Source: Rhizodiscina lignyota
Lineage: Eukaryota > Ascomycota > Dothideomycetes > Aulographales > Rhizodiscinaceae
Assembly: GCA_010015805.1 (NCBI GenBank)
Contig: ML978124.1
Location: 2,108,001-2,172,000, forward strand
Length of the DNA stretch: 64,000 nucleotides
Direction: 5' to 3'
Part shown: positions 10,701 through 22,121 of the stretch, in pieces
Layout: every line of letters begins with the position of its first letter
Position numbering within the stretch: position 1 is the stretch's first letter
The notes under the pieces: generated by a model
What the model saw: the letters and a program-made list of their open reading frames with translations, nothing else
Told to the model about the DNA's origin: nothing
Database searches by the model: none
Program-made: the position numbers and the translations under genes

Positions 10701-13126
10701 CTTTTTCTAATAGCTACGATAATACGGCGTAACATACAGACCTCAAAAATCCCGTTAACATATGTGGAGCATATGTACTTGATTGCAATGCTGACCAACG
10801 ACTTCAGGCGACTGGAGGCTTGACGAATCCCTTGGAATTTCTCTTCAAGGAAAAGCTCGCCAATTACCCCAGCACAGACACCTGTCGCGACATGAATGGC
10901 GAGTGTCCGCCGACTCAGAAGCTTGAGGACGCATTTGCTTAGATTTACAGAAGTCCACCATGGACGCGCTGATGGTTGATATTGCGTTCATCAAACGGCA
11001 AACTCTTGTCACAGACGCCGCGAACTCGATCGACGTATTACCAATAATTGTGGTAACTTGATTGAACTTTCCTTTCGCAGCACACCCGAAAACAAGATGT
11101 GCGACGTTTTCATTGGCCTCGCAATTGGGTTCCTCACTCCGATCGCAACCCTGGATGTTGGTATGGCTGTGGGATCTGTCGCGCTGGCTAGTTTGAGTTG
11201 AATTTTGTAGGGATCTCATTATTGGAAGTACACTGAACTACAATCGATTTCCCGGCCAAAGAAGTTTCTGGCTTCATGATGAACGTCGCAAACTTACCAC
11301 TGTATGATCTGGAGGAATAGACAAGAGATGAAGAGACGTACTTCAAGCTAGGCCAAGGTTATTGCTACAACACAATGATGTCCAAGTATGAGAAAACGAA
11401 GGACCAGCGCGCTCAGCTGATGTCACATGCGTTCTGCGCAGACTTCCGACGAAAGTTTGGAAGCAACTACTTCAGCCGGACAGGGACAACCACTACTGTA
11501 TGTGGATGAGAAAGGATTTGTCAATGGCCAAAAGGCCATAGGCCGCTCTTGTGGCATCACGGACGGTGAGATTGGTCGCCGCGACTAGAGAGCCAGGGTG
11601 AAGGTGGAAGTAGAGGATAATGACGAAAGCAAAGCAGACGCGTGTAGGATACTTCGGAACTGATGTGCCTTGACAGTTTTCAGCAAATGACCGAATCTAT
11701 GCTCTGTTGTCGCCATCCCTCTACGCTGATAAATGAGGCATCAGTGCAACCGATGGGCTCAACAGGGCAAAGAGTGGATTTTTTGCTATTGGCAGTTGCC
11801 AAGGCGCCATCCTGCGTCGTGAACGCGGCGCCTTTCAGATGCTAGCGTGTGCTCAAACCCAAGATGCACCCCACAATTACGGCTCTCCCTCGCAAAAAGT
11901 GTCTAGTTTGTCACATTTATTTATCAGTGAGGCTCCGGCTAATGTAGACTAGGTCCACGCAGCGTTACAAAGACTGAAGAAAAAGCTAGATGGCCTGTCC
12001 TTCTAGGTTTCCACGGAGCGGCTGATTCGCCCGCCCTCCCCGCGACTATCGATGATCTTCGCCAGGTCTGTTATGTACAAAGCTACAAAAACAACCCTAT
12101 CGATTTCATTTCGCAGATCAATTGGCCCACTACGGAGTAAGGAGCCAGGCAAACCAATGCGGAAGACTGTCTCCGCGCGGAGAATTGGCCATGCGGCGTG
12201 AACGACCGTGAGGAGGCCACGAGGCTCGTGAGTTCGACTGCGCAGATTCTTGCGACAACAAACTCTCCGCACTCCCGAGATATTCGTATTCAATAGTTTT
12301 TCGTAGCGTCAGCAACCACGGACAGTTTGCGACATGCCGTGGGCCTATCAGGCCGATCCGAACTCGAATATCATCGGTGGGTTCTGCTGCTTTGAGAACA
12401 ACAAAGCCCCCACTGGGTAAGACGATAGGGTTTGTATGCAGGACTGAAGAGTAAGTCACCACGCGGCGTGATGGCAAGTGATCAACAACATTGTCTCCTT
12501 AGTTCGTGACGAGCTCAACTAAGGGTTAGGGGCTAAGACCCCGAAAGCTACCGACGCTGGTTTGGGAGACAGTTGCCTTTGCCATGCCCCTAAGGAGTAA
12601 GGTGCGAGGTTATACCCGCCGAAGAGCGCCTTGCGGCCCCTGCAGCCGTTGGATGGCTGCACGGCGCGCTGCAGTCCGGCGCAGACTAAAGCTAGACAGA
12701 CTCCACTTCAGACCGGTTCCTGCATGCTCTTCACTTGTCATGATCCACGCACATCGTCGCTTCTGCATGAATCAAAGCTTGTCTTGCTGGTCAACGCACC
12801 CCAGGCGAGTATCTTCCACTTGAACGTGTCCGGCAATTGCCCGGCAATTGCGCGGATTTGGGCACCAATTGCCCTGACTCTTCGCCGGATGATAATTCTA
12901 AATGCGTGGGGCCTGGATTCCTGGCTTGCGGGCCGATATCGTGAGGTCACGGCGAGTTTGAAAGATGCTGGGGCTGCTTTCTTCCGCTATGGATCGTGGC
13001 ACCGGCGGCACACGATGAATCTCTGATTCATGATTCTATAACTAGGTGTATCTGCCCCTACCACGAAATGGCAACGGTTTGTTCGCCCTCATTGTTTTCG
13101 TTTTGTATAACCGTTCTTTCTTCCGA
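7748..13126. other. Gene-poor 5.4-kb stretch with possible decayed fragments
   Basis: No convincing gene was found. Two ATG-initiated minus-strand open frames are present: 8551-8928 (125 codons, hydrophobic first 35 residues) and 9768-10058 (96 codons). Neither resembles a known family, and either may be spurious. On the plus strand, 11321-11509 is open for 62 codons, preceded by an AG acceptor-like site, and reads like protein (MSHAFCADFRRKFGSNYF), but no family was recognised and flanking frames are full of stops. Around 12832-12871 three CAATTGC motifs cluster. The region may hold degraded genes or regulatory DNA. Confidence 0.45.
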
Positions 13127-14979
13127 ATGGCATACCACCGATCAGTTCTCTCCGGTGTGTGGCACAGACCGCAGAAGAGACCATGGCTCCTCAAGTACAG
13201 GAGCTCGAAAATCTTCCTGATGGTTACCGTCTCCTTCGCAGTCTTCACTGTAAGCCACTCATCATCTATCCACCGATCCTGCATCCGTGTGTTGGCTGAT
13301 CGTTTTATTTACTAGGATATTTTCCTCTACGCTGTTATTATTCCCGTTATACCGTTTACTCTTAATAGCCGCGCGGGGATCACCCAGGATCGAGGTAGGA
13401 ATCTTGATGGATCTGTACTACTGGATCAAGGCACGCTGACTTGCACGATAGTTCAATTCTGGACCTCTATTCTCGTTGCCTGCTACGGCGCAGCTCTCCT
13501 CGCCGCTTCTCGTGAGTAGAGACATCACCTGACGTTCAGGATGAAGTACTGACGCTGTCCGAAGCAATATGCGGTTACCTTGCAGATCAGCTACCGAATC
13601 GTCGAAGCTCCATGCTGTTCGGCCTTGTCACTCTTACCGGCGCTACAGCCCTATTGCAAGTCGGCTCTAATATCGGCCTAATGATCTGTGGTCGGGTCTT
13701 GCAGGGTGTCTCTGCGGCTATAGTCTGGACTGTTGGACTGGCGTTGCTCGTCGACACTGTAGGCCAACGAGAAATTGGAATGGCCATGGGCTGGGTCGGC
13801 ACCAGCATGAGCATCGCCCAGCTGGCAGCACCAATGCTAGGTGGAGTGGTCTTTGATAAGGGCAGCTACAACGACGTGTTCTCGATGGCCTACACGTTGC
13901 TCGGCCTGGACATTGCCTTCCGCATGCTTATGATTGAGAGAAAAGAAGCCAGGCGATGGGATGACCTGGACTCGGCACTCCCGCCAGCCTTCACAGGGAC
14001 GCGCTGGCCTACACCTTCACCAATGCCGCCCCAGCATCCCGCCGACGAGAAGATCACTCCTCCTGCCGCTCTACGCATAGACATGTCCTTGGTCACCGCA
14101 CTTCCGCGCCCTCCACCAGTGGTAACGAGCCCACTTTCTCCGCATTCACCCATATTTCCCGACCTCCCATCTCCAGCGTCCACCGAGGCCTCATTCTCAG
14201 CGTGTCTGAAGCCACTCAGTCCCCGTTATCACAACTTACCGCCGCTAATAACACTCCTTTTCTCACGCCGTCTACTCTCTGCGCTTTGGGGAGTCATGGT
14301 CCAAGCCGCGCTCCTTGCCTCATTCGACTCTACTATTCCTATCTACGTAAGCCAGATCTTTGGCTGGAACTCCACTGGTGGAGGCCTGATTTTCCTTCCT
14401 CTTTTACTTCCATCTTTACTTAATCCTTGGATCGGCACACTGGTCGATAAATACGGTCCGAGGTGGTTCGCCACTAGTGGATATCTGCTTGCCGCGCCTT
14501 TCCTAGTCTTGTTGCGATTTATTGTCACGAATGATATGGTGACGAAAGTACTGTTCTGTACGCTGCTAGTGTTAATCGGTCTGAGTCTGGACCTTATCAT
14601 TGGACCCTTGATGGCCGAGATATCGTTGGCGGTCGAAGACAAGGAATTGAGAAACCCCGGGATGTTTGGGGAGAAGGGAGCATATGCGCAGGTGAGTCAT
14701 TTGCATATACATCTGTTTTGCGATAATGGCTATGAGCTAATCGTCTGATAGGCGTATGGTCTCTTCAATGCAGCTTTCGCAGCTGGATGTCTTGTAGGTC
14801 CGATATGGGGTGGAATGATCAAAGAACATGCTGGATGGGGAACGATGACATGGACTCTGGGACTGTTGAGTGGTGTAACGGCCGTTCCGACGATGATCTG
14901 GTGCGGGGGCTCCATTTTCAAGAAGCGCAGAGCCAGAATGCGGGACGACATAGACAGAGCCGACGAGTACCAAATATAA
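13127..14979 (+). CDS. MFS transporter, DHA1/vesicular-amine-transporter-like
   Basis: Model: join(13127..13249,13316..13394,13452..13511,13565..14691,14752..14979), 538 residues. All four introns have GT..AG ends and keep phase. The first helix (FLMVTVSFAVFTDIFLYAVIIPVIPF) is split by intron 1. The VQFWTSILVACYGAALLAASPICGYLADQLPNRR segment contains the MFS loop 2-3 motif (GYLADQxxNRR), followed by further helices and a long cytosolic loop (about residues 205-300, Pro/Ser-rich) between the two six-helix halves. The C-terminus is short and basic. This architecture fits 12-helix drug:proton antiporters related to vesicular monoamine transporters; substrate unknown. The ATG at 13127 is the first in frame. 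Confidence 0.88.
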
Positions 14980-15222
14980 TGAAGTACTATCAAATTCGAG
15001 AACTCTAGCAACATGTGAGGTACGGCCTGAAAAGAATGATTGTCAACAAAGTCAAATGTGTCTGCGGGACTGTTCTGCTAAGTCTGAAATCCTTAGGTAT
15101 GCTGACAGGATCCCGAGGGAGAAGAACAGCTAAAGGAGGATGTAACAAGTAACTACCAAACCTATGCTAGCAAATACGTAAAGTGGTAGCGCCTTAATAA
15201 AATTCCAGAAACCCCAGGCATG

Positions 15223-15543
15223 TCAGTAAAGGCACTCATGTGCGGCATATGTAACTGCATTTCCTGCCTTCCCCTGCGCTTCTTCAAGCTGTGCAATACG
15301 TCTGTCACGCTCCGCAACCATCCTACGTAGCAGTGCCCTTTCATCCTGAAGGACTTGCGCCTCGGCCTCGGATCTTTCATTCCTCTCCTCAATATATACG
15401 ATCCTGCGCCTTTGCGCTCTGAAACGCTCTTGCAATTCTCGCAAGGTCTTCTGCTTCTTTGGGCTCGACAGAAAACTACGAACAGAAGTATTAAACTCAA
15501 GATAGCTTGAAATGTTCCAGGCTTTCCTTTGATCTCCTTGCAT
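15223..15543 (-). CDS. Possible small coiled-coil protein (hypothetical)
   Basis: An uninterrupted 106-codon frame from an ATG. From about residue 25 it is rich in Arg, Glu and Gln with heptad-like spacing (LRELQERFRAQRRR ... LRRMVAERDRRIAQLEEAQ), predicting a basic coiled coil reminiscent of the zipper half of a bZIP protein, but no basic DNA-contact motif of a known bZIP type is evident. An overlapping frame upstream (start near 15586, MAPGASRAQVK) may be an alternative first exon. No family was recognised. It could be an exon of a larger gene or a chance frame. Confidence 0.35.
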   Translation of the reverse strand: MQGDQRKAWNISSYLEFNTSVRSFLSSPKKQKTLRELQERFRAQRRRIVYIEERNERSEAEAQVLQDERALLRRMVAERDRRIAQLEEAQGKAGNAVTYAAHECLY

Positions 15544-16239
15544 GTTTTGATGCGATTTTTACTTGAGCACGGGAGGCCCCAGGAGCCATACTGAGGTTAA
15601 AGAGACTAGATATTATTTTCCAATCTATCGACGCGTTCGAAAGGTTTGCTGTCACCAGGGAAGACAGTTGTACATACATCGGTGAGGAGAAAAGAAGAGA
15701 GCTGAAATAGTGCGGTTACGATAAGATGAAGGACCAGCGACTCCGGCGCACCACAGCTGAGTTCCGAACATTTCAACTCAACCTCCGAATTTCCTCTCGT
15801 CACCCCCAGCCTCTCCCTGACGGAGTGCCGAAATCAGCGTATCTAACGTGGCCCTAGACTATCCTAGACCATGTATAATAACGACCTAAATGGGCTTCAT
15901 GGGTGGTTGATAGGGCTCCAGCGCGTTTGGCCCTCATTTTAGACCATTCTTTCTTCAACTTTAATGCTTCATGAATTCTCAGATACTATCGCAGTTCGGA
16001 TGGTAAAAGACGCCGAGCCTTAAGACAGCGGATTTCCTCTATCCCTACTTCCTTATAGTCGTTGCTTCTCGATTTTGACTGCATGACGAGTAGGAGCGCA
16101 TCGGCCTGCTCTTGCCAAATCTCCTTGATTGTTGACTGCTGCGCCTCTAAAAAGAGTACCTATATGCGTCATGTTTTTCTTTCAATTCCTTATCATACCT
16201 CTCATTACCATCACTTTATCTCTCTGCCCTCCATACTTT
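15544..16239. other. Intergenic, promoter side of the large MFS-like gene
   Basis: About 0.7 kb. It probably holds the promoter and leader of the large MFS-like gene. The final 100 bp before 16240 are rich in pyrimidines on the plus strand (CTCATTACCATCACTTTATC), a common feature near fungal transcription starts. Nothing else was recognised. Confidence 0.4.
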
Positions 16240-16311
16240 ATGCCTAGCACTCGTCGAGCTGATCGTTTAGAAGCGACCCGCGCAGAGCGGAAGCTTGCGA
16301 CATGGTTCTAA
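16240..16311 (+). promoter_or_regulatory. Upstream ORF overlapping the main start codon
   Basis: A 23-codon frame (starts MPSTRRADRLEATRAERKL, stops at 16309-16311) opens 62 bp before the main ATG at 16302 and overlaps it by 10 bp in another frame. Ribosomes that translate it would pass the main start, so it could dampen expression of the MFS-like protein. Its basic/charged composition could also mean it is a genuine first exon joined by an unseen intron; I found no good donor for that. Confidence 0.45.
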
Positions 16312-19300
16312 ATTCCGATAACCTGGTTCAGACTTTTGACGACTGGGACCATCGAAAGAAACGTGATCTCAGCGTTGCAGGCTCGATATCTGTCTCTCGA
16401 TCTACAAGTTTCGCCCGCCCTCACTCAATTGCCGAACCCTCTGTCAACGCCCGATCCTTGAACACTACTACAGCCACGCCTCTCACTCCCATGGTTGACC
16501 GCCGGGATACGCTTTGGAGAGAGAAGTCACTGAAGCACCGCTTGCCATGGCTTGATGGCAAGGGGGCCAGTCCGCGCGTGAAAATTCCTGGTAGCTTCGA
16601 CTTCGACTCGGAAACTTCCAGAGTTACAACATCCAGCTCAGAACACTCCCGAGCGCCGCTGCCAAAGGGCAGCAATACGGGATTCCTAAAACGAGACCCT
16701 AGCCTGCGAGCTATTGGTTCTGTTCCTGTTCTTAATCTTCCCAAGCGGCCGTCAGTAACACGCGAGGTGTCGTCGGTGTGCTCCGATCGTGGGAGGCTCT
16801 CTACGATCCGGGGGCCTGATTTAGAGATTGACAGCTCGAGCGGATCCTTATTTAATCGTAATGAGGATGACATATCTCCGACTTCCAAAGTTCGCCACAG
16901 TCTTCCGAATCCTCTTATTCCGGACCCCATCAACCCTGGCAGTCGGCAAAGCAGCCATGGACACAGGGCCTCTTTGAATGAAGCAGTCACTGGTTTGGAC
17001 AATCTAATGCAAGAAGCCATTCAAGTTGCACAAGATGCGGTAGATCAAGGCCGTCCTGAAGAATTTTCTGAAGTATTGGAAGAAGCAACGGAAGCACTTC
17101 GCCGTGCCTCAACTATCTCCAATCGTCACCACGCCAATCTATTGCAGCCTCTTCCAACATCAGAGTCCGAGTCCGAATCTGATTATGATGCATCAACAGA
17201 TGAGTCGGAAAATGGCACCTTGGTCGATCCTGAGACCGGACGTTCCTCCGGAACAATGCTCAGCACAAGGGTACTCCCAATACCGGTTTCTGTTCGTCCA
17301 TATCGAGAAGAGCAGCTGCATTCAGAACATGTCGATGCGGTGGATAACTCCCTACCTGGCACCCCTCCACGTTTCTATCATCCTCCATCACACGATTCAA
17401 CCGTCAAAGATTTTGCGTTGGTGGGCTCTGAACCGCTGTCACCAAACGAGCGACCAACGGCGGCTCGTCGACTGCAGACGCACCATGATAACGTACCTAT
17501 AGAACCACTTCCAATTCAGCAAAATACCAGGAAGAATGTGGACAATGTTATCCGAGCGGTTCCACCTCGGCAAAGCTCTCGGCCGCGTCGTCCAAGTGTA
17601 GATATTGAGGCGACGCCTAATCCGTGGGCACCCCGACATCATAACACCGACCTTGATGTTGACTACGATGCGATGCCCCGAAGACGCCGCACGGGCAGAC
17701 ACCTGGACGTTGCCGAAGAAGATTTTCAGGAGCCAAGGAGACAAAAGCGACATTACCGCAACCTTGATCCGGACACGAAGGGCTTGAGCCTCAGACATCG
17801 CAATCACTTCAGCCTTCGGTCTCACCAAGGATTCAGCTTCGGCCATCACATTCGCCGCCAGCCAGTCGCACGGAAATGGCGTACACTTCGCAAACGTATC
17901 ACCGCTACCATTGCTTGCATCAGCACCGGGTTTGTTGGATTTGTGGTTGGAGTGTACGCTGGAGAAGTGCCACGCATTCAGTACCAAGTGATAGACCCGC
18001 AGCATTACATCATCCAAGGAAACATTTATCTCTTCATCGGCCTGGCGATCTCTACATTCTTCTTTTGGCCGCTGCCGTTACTCCACGGTCGTAAGCCATA
18101 CACTCTTGCCGCTCTTGCGTTGGCTCTTCCGCTCCAATTCCCACAAGCCGTCCTTGTCAGCGCAGTGAGAGTTCCAAGCGAATCCAGTTTTCGCCGTGGT
18201 CTACTGGCTGCACGATTCTTCTCTGGAATGGCCCTTGGATTTGCCAATATCAACTTCATCACGACCCTCTTTGATCTCTTCGGCGCTTCGCTGCAAAGCT
18301 CAAATCCGCATCAAGAACTTGTCTTCATTGACGATGTCCGCCGCCAAGGCGGTGGAATGGGTATCTGGCTTGGAATCTGGTCCTGGTGCTTTATCGGGTC
18401 TATTGCACTCGGCTTCTTAGCCGGCGCTGGCATCATTGCACACTTGAATCCAGACTGGGGGTTTTATCTCACAGTTATAGTTGGCGCATGCATACTCATT
18501 CTGAATATCCTTGCACCTGAGACCCGGCGCTCGCCTTACCGACGCTCCTTCACTGAGTTCATCGACGGAGAGGAGAAAATTCAAAGGCGTATTGCAAGAG
18601 GAGAAGTCAAGCTTCATCTGGAAGCAGACGGCCCAAAGTGGTGGGGAGAAGAGATTTGGGCTGGTATCAGGTTGAATGTCAAGATGATTTTCCAAGCCGG
18701 CTTCTTTGTTCTGGCATCTTACTTGGGTTGGACTTACGCGCAAATCGTGCTTGTCATTGTGGTTCGTCTACTACTACAACATCATTACAAACGGCTTCTT
18801 GCTTACTCAAACACAGCTCCTTGGATCACTACTTTCGAGAGACTACACCATGCGTCCTCAATATGTCGGTGCAGGTGTCATGGCCGTTGGAATAGGTGCG
18901 CTCCTTGCCGTGCCGCTGTCCAAGGCAGGATGGTTTAGCCGTGATCGAACAAAAGGTCCACGAACGGACAGCATGACATTTGAGAGACAGGTGACATGGA
19001 CATCTCACATGGTCCGTCGAATCATCTTCATGCTTGTCTTGCCGCTGGCAGGTCTTGCATACACGCTGTCGTCCCCTGGGTCATCTGTCCACTGGATTGC
19101 ACCGATTATGTTTGCCGGACTCATTGGATTCCTCTCGAATCTTGGCATTGCTGAATGCATCGGCATCATCATGGAGACGTACGACACTAGCGATCTCCAA
19201 CCAGGTGCAAACAGCAGACACCGCCTGGCGAGTATGGCGTCGAATGTGAAGCGGCGGCGCACAAACTATTCCTCATTTCCTCGTGTTACATCGGGTGTTT

Positions 19301-19680
19301 TTGTCGCTCAGACTTTGGGATTTCTCCTCGCAGCTGGAGCGACTGGTGTCGGAGGTGTAATGACGCGCACACTGAGCGCACAAAAAGCAACAGCTATCAC
19401 TGCGGGCATTCTCCTTTTCATCACGATCCTTCTGACCATCGTGCTGTTCCGTTTCAAGAGAGTCCAAGTCATTCCAAACCACACATTCGGCACCAGAAAG
19501 AATAGTAGAAAGGCCAGTCAATGGAATGTGGAAGAAGATGAATATTGGAAGCCAGTGGTCATTGGCAATCCGAGCGGGAAGATGAGGAGAATGAGCATCT
19601 TGGAGCTTGGAAAGCTGAGCCGGTGGACGGAAATTCGAAAGCTGAATCATTTGATCAGAGAAAAGAGTCGCGAAACCTAG
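16302..19680 (+). CDS. Large MFS-fold membrane protein with long disordered N-terminus
   Basis: Model: join(16302..18761,18817..19680), 1107 residues. The first ~520 residues are Ser/Pro/Arg-rich and mostly disordered, with one helical patch (near 227-268, LMQEAIQVAQDAVDQGRPEEF). From about 528 come helices of an MFS-type transporter (TIACISTGFVGFVVGVYAG; FFWPLPLLHGRKPYTLAALA; the AARFFSGMALGFANINFI segment; a PETRRSPYRRS loop; later IVLVIVLLGSLLSRDYTMRPQYVG). A 55-bp intron with an unusual GTTCGT donor and CACAG acceptor joins VLVIV to LLGSLL; without it the frame ends in a non-membrane tail. The architecture resembles fungal MFS proteins loosely annotated as polyamine/drug transporters. Substrate unknown. 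The uORF at 16240 overlaps the start. Confidence 0.82.
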
Positions 19681-20090
19681 CTTTCACAAGAAACCTAGAG
19701 GCTACATTAGAGACAAGAACTCCTACACTCAATCCTATGTTATTATTCATGTCCACATCTATCTTCTTGGTCCATGAGAAGCGCGACCTAGACGCGCGCT
19801 TATGCGCATGAATAGGGTTAGCCGCTGCCTATTGCAGCTGCGGAACATGTGTGGCTGGGAATGTGTGCCTTCCATCTCGGGCAACATCTACCAACGTCAA
19901 CTCACTTTCTTCGGCCTATTCCAACTCTTTTCAGCGGCAGAGCCCTTTGAATTGGAGAGAAATATAGTTCACAGACACTTCGCTCACAATAGCATGGCAC
20001 CGTGTCGGTAGTTGAGCCTTTCTGAACTTCACCCAACTTATACAACCTTACCACGAACCTCAATTTAGCCTTTCCTCCCACCGATCTGAG
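19681..20090. other. Intergenic, MFS 3' flank and TAF9 promoter
   Basis: These 410 bp lie between tandem plus-strand genes. The last 70 bp before the TAF9 ATG are C/T-rich. No RNA gene or repeat was seen. Confidence 0.4.
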
Positions 20091-20861
20091 ATGGCGTCGC
20101 CATCAACCGCCGATGCGCCCGTGAACGGCGTATCAACCCCGATCCAAAATACTCAAACCACTTCACAGCCGAATCCTAATCCATCACCACCAACCACTCA
20201 GGCATCGCAAACCCTCGAGAACGGCGCACCCAATCCAGCTTTACCTGCACATCATGCGACCTCTGCCACCGATGCGGGTCTCTCGAAGCGGCCTCGCGAC
20301 GCGCGCATCATTCACCTGCTTCTCACTGCGATGGGCGTCAAAGAATACCAGGAGCGCGTGCCGCTTCAGCTCTTGGACTTCGCATATCGATATACGGCTG
20401 GAGTATTAAGCGATGCGCTAGCACTCAGCGCAGAAGGCTACGGTGGACATACAACGACCGGAAAAGGCGCGAGAGCAGACGACAGCACGGTATCGTTGAC
20501 AGCGCTGAGGCTTGCGATCTCGAGCAGGATGCAGTATCAGTTTAACCCCGCCCTACCGAAAGAGTTCCAGGCGGATTTGGCGAGTGAGCGAAACAAGATA
20601 GCCCTCCCACGGCCAGAGCGAGAGTGGGGTTTGAGACTCCCTCCAGAGAGATACTGTTTGACGGGTGTGGGTTGGGGAGTCAAAGACGAGTGGGAGAGCG
20701 AGGGCGAAGCGGATGTGGAGATGGAAGGACAGGCTTCGAGACAAATTGACGGCCCCGCTGATGAAATCATGGGTGAGGGCGGAGAGGAAGTTAACCAAGA
20801 GGAGTTCGAAGATGTGATGGGCGTGGGCGGTGGAGGCGATCAGGACATGGCCGAAGGCTAA
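20091..20861 (+). CDS. taf9: TFIID/SAGA subunit TAF9
   Basis: Single exon, 256 residues. A Pro/Thr/Asn-rich N-terminal tail (1-60) precedes the histone-fold domain (about 65-155): KRPRDARIIHLLLTAMGVKEYQERVPLQLLDFAYRYTAGVLSDALALS is the diagnostic TAF9 core, followed by the third helix DSTVSLTALRLAISSRMQYQF. The region after it (LPRPEREWGLRLPPERYCLTG) is also typical. The C-terminus is acidic and Gly-rich. TAF9 pairs with TAF6 through the histone fold and works in both TFIID and SAGA in the nucleus. Length and domain order are normal for filamentous fungi. Confidence 0.95.
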   Translation: MASPSTADAPVNGVSTPIQNTQTTSQPNPNPSPPTTQASQTLENGAPNPALPAHHATSATDAGLSKRPRDARIIHLLLTAMGVKEYQERVPLQLLDFAYRYTAGVLSDALALSAEGYGGHTTTGKGARADDSTVSLTALRLAISSRMQYQFNPALPKEFQADLASERNKIALPRPEREWGLRLPPERYCLTGVGWGVKDEWESEGEADVEMEGQASRQIDGPADEIMGEGGEEVNQEEFEDVMGVGGGGDQDMAEG

Positions 20862-21317
20862 TCTCGAATTTTGGTTATGCATTACGTTGGACGCTGCTAA
20901 GATACGAAATAAGGGGAGGTTCAACATGACTTGGCTACGCATGGCGTTCAGGTTTTGATCGGATGGACAGATCAAAAGGACATGGATGCTGTACAATATG
21001 TCGCATCATTGCGATTATCGCATTAGTAGATATCAAAGAGGAGATCATACCATAATTCTCCTTGCCTGGCTCTAGATCAAGCCAGCCTTTCAATCATGAA
21101 AACATAATACAGAACGCCGATCCATGCGATATGTACAAAGGGCCGTCCGAGGAACAGCTCGCTCTTGAATATCTTCTCGCGTCCCCGAACCGGCGCCCTA
21201 TCAAGGGAAATACGTTCCAGCTTGACTAGCACCCAGGTCGGCATGTCAACGAGCTGCTCTTTCCCAGGCCCTTGCGAGCGGTAAACTGTACAGCTCTGTC
21301 AACTGCGTTGCAAGATG
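20862..21317. other. Convergent 3' region, TAF9 / CMC1
   Basis: These 456 bp separate two convergent stop codons and should carry both poly(A) sites. No other element was recognised. Confidence 0.4.
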
Positions 21318-21809
21318 TTATGATTTCTTCTCAATCGGTCTTCCTTGCTCGTCCACACCCCAGTATTGTCTCTTTAGCTTCAACTTCTCTTGTCGTTCGG
21401 CCTCCTCCTTCTCCTTCTGCCTCCTTCGTTCATTCCTCGTCGCAAACCACTCTTCTCTTGCACGGTCTTGTTCGTCCTGTGTAGCATGCGCGACCATGCA
21501 GCCGTTCATAGCAAGACGTTGGGTTCGGCATGCCCATGTTGCGGACACGGTACGGTTCGCAGCACAGCTTGCGAATTCTGATCAACGTTAGACAATGCAG
21601 ACTTCACTTTCGGCCCGTTCTAGAATCTTCACAGGAGAGCAGTGCACACCTTTGATTTCAGCAGCGCACTCTGCTCTCACGCGCCTGTAGTATATGTCCC
21701 GGACCTGCTGCTCTTGACTGGAGGAGAGAGGGAGCGGATTTCGAGTGTATATAGGGCGGTTCAAGGCGTCGGAAGGATCGGAGGAGGAGGGAGATGCCAT
21801 GGTTGCCAT
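21318..21809 (-). CDS. cmc1: COX assembly mitochondrial protein Cmc1-like (twin CX9C)
   Basis: Model: complement(join(21318..21577,21650..21809)), 139 residues. The protein carries a twin CX9C motif: C48-x9-C58 and C70-x9-C80, forming a CHCH hairpin stabilised by two disulphides, which is imported to the mitochondrial intermembrane space by the Mia40 route. The spacing and the flanking pattern (RDIYYRRVRAEC ... NGCMVAHATQDEQDRAREEWFATRNERR) match Cmc1, needed for cytochrome c oxidase assembly. The 72-bp intron splits the first CX9C motif; it has a CTAACG branch-like site and in-frame stop, so splicing is essential. A second ATG at 21800 (ACCATGG context) is an alternative start. Confidence 0.88.
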
Positions 21810-22121
21810 TGAGGCACTGAGCAAGCTGAAGCTCTACTGCTACCGTGATGGCGCCGCCATAGCTGTCTAATCGAGTGCTGCTGTCGGATCTGCAGGACGA
21901 TGTTTGAGCTTTCGAAGACAATACTGGCTAAGCTCGAATAGGTAATGAGGACAGATGTTAAACGCATTAAGCGACCCGTTTTCATATGCACACCGCGTTT
22001 GTTAAGCGCTTAGCGTTGGATGCCGCTACTCGTCACATGCTTGATATATATTAAATATGAAGCTTACAGGTCTGAAAGCCTTGCGCAACCATCATTGCAC
22101 ACAGTATCACACCAGCTCAAC
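21810..22121. promoter_or_regulatory. Divergent promoter CMC1 / SDR
   Basis: The 312-bp divergent region. A TATA-like sequence (TATATATTAAATAT) lies at 22045-22058, about 65 bp upstream of the SDR ATG and correctly oriented for it. No matching box was seen for CMC1. Confidence 0.5.

Noticed and set aside
12584-12823. Zn2Cys6-like APCGPCSRW segment
   Set aside because: Only two of the six cysteines are present at the right spacing and no basic region follows.
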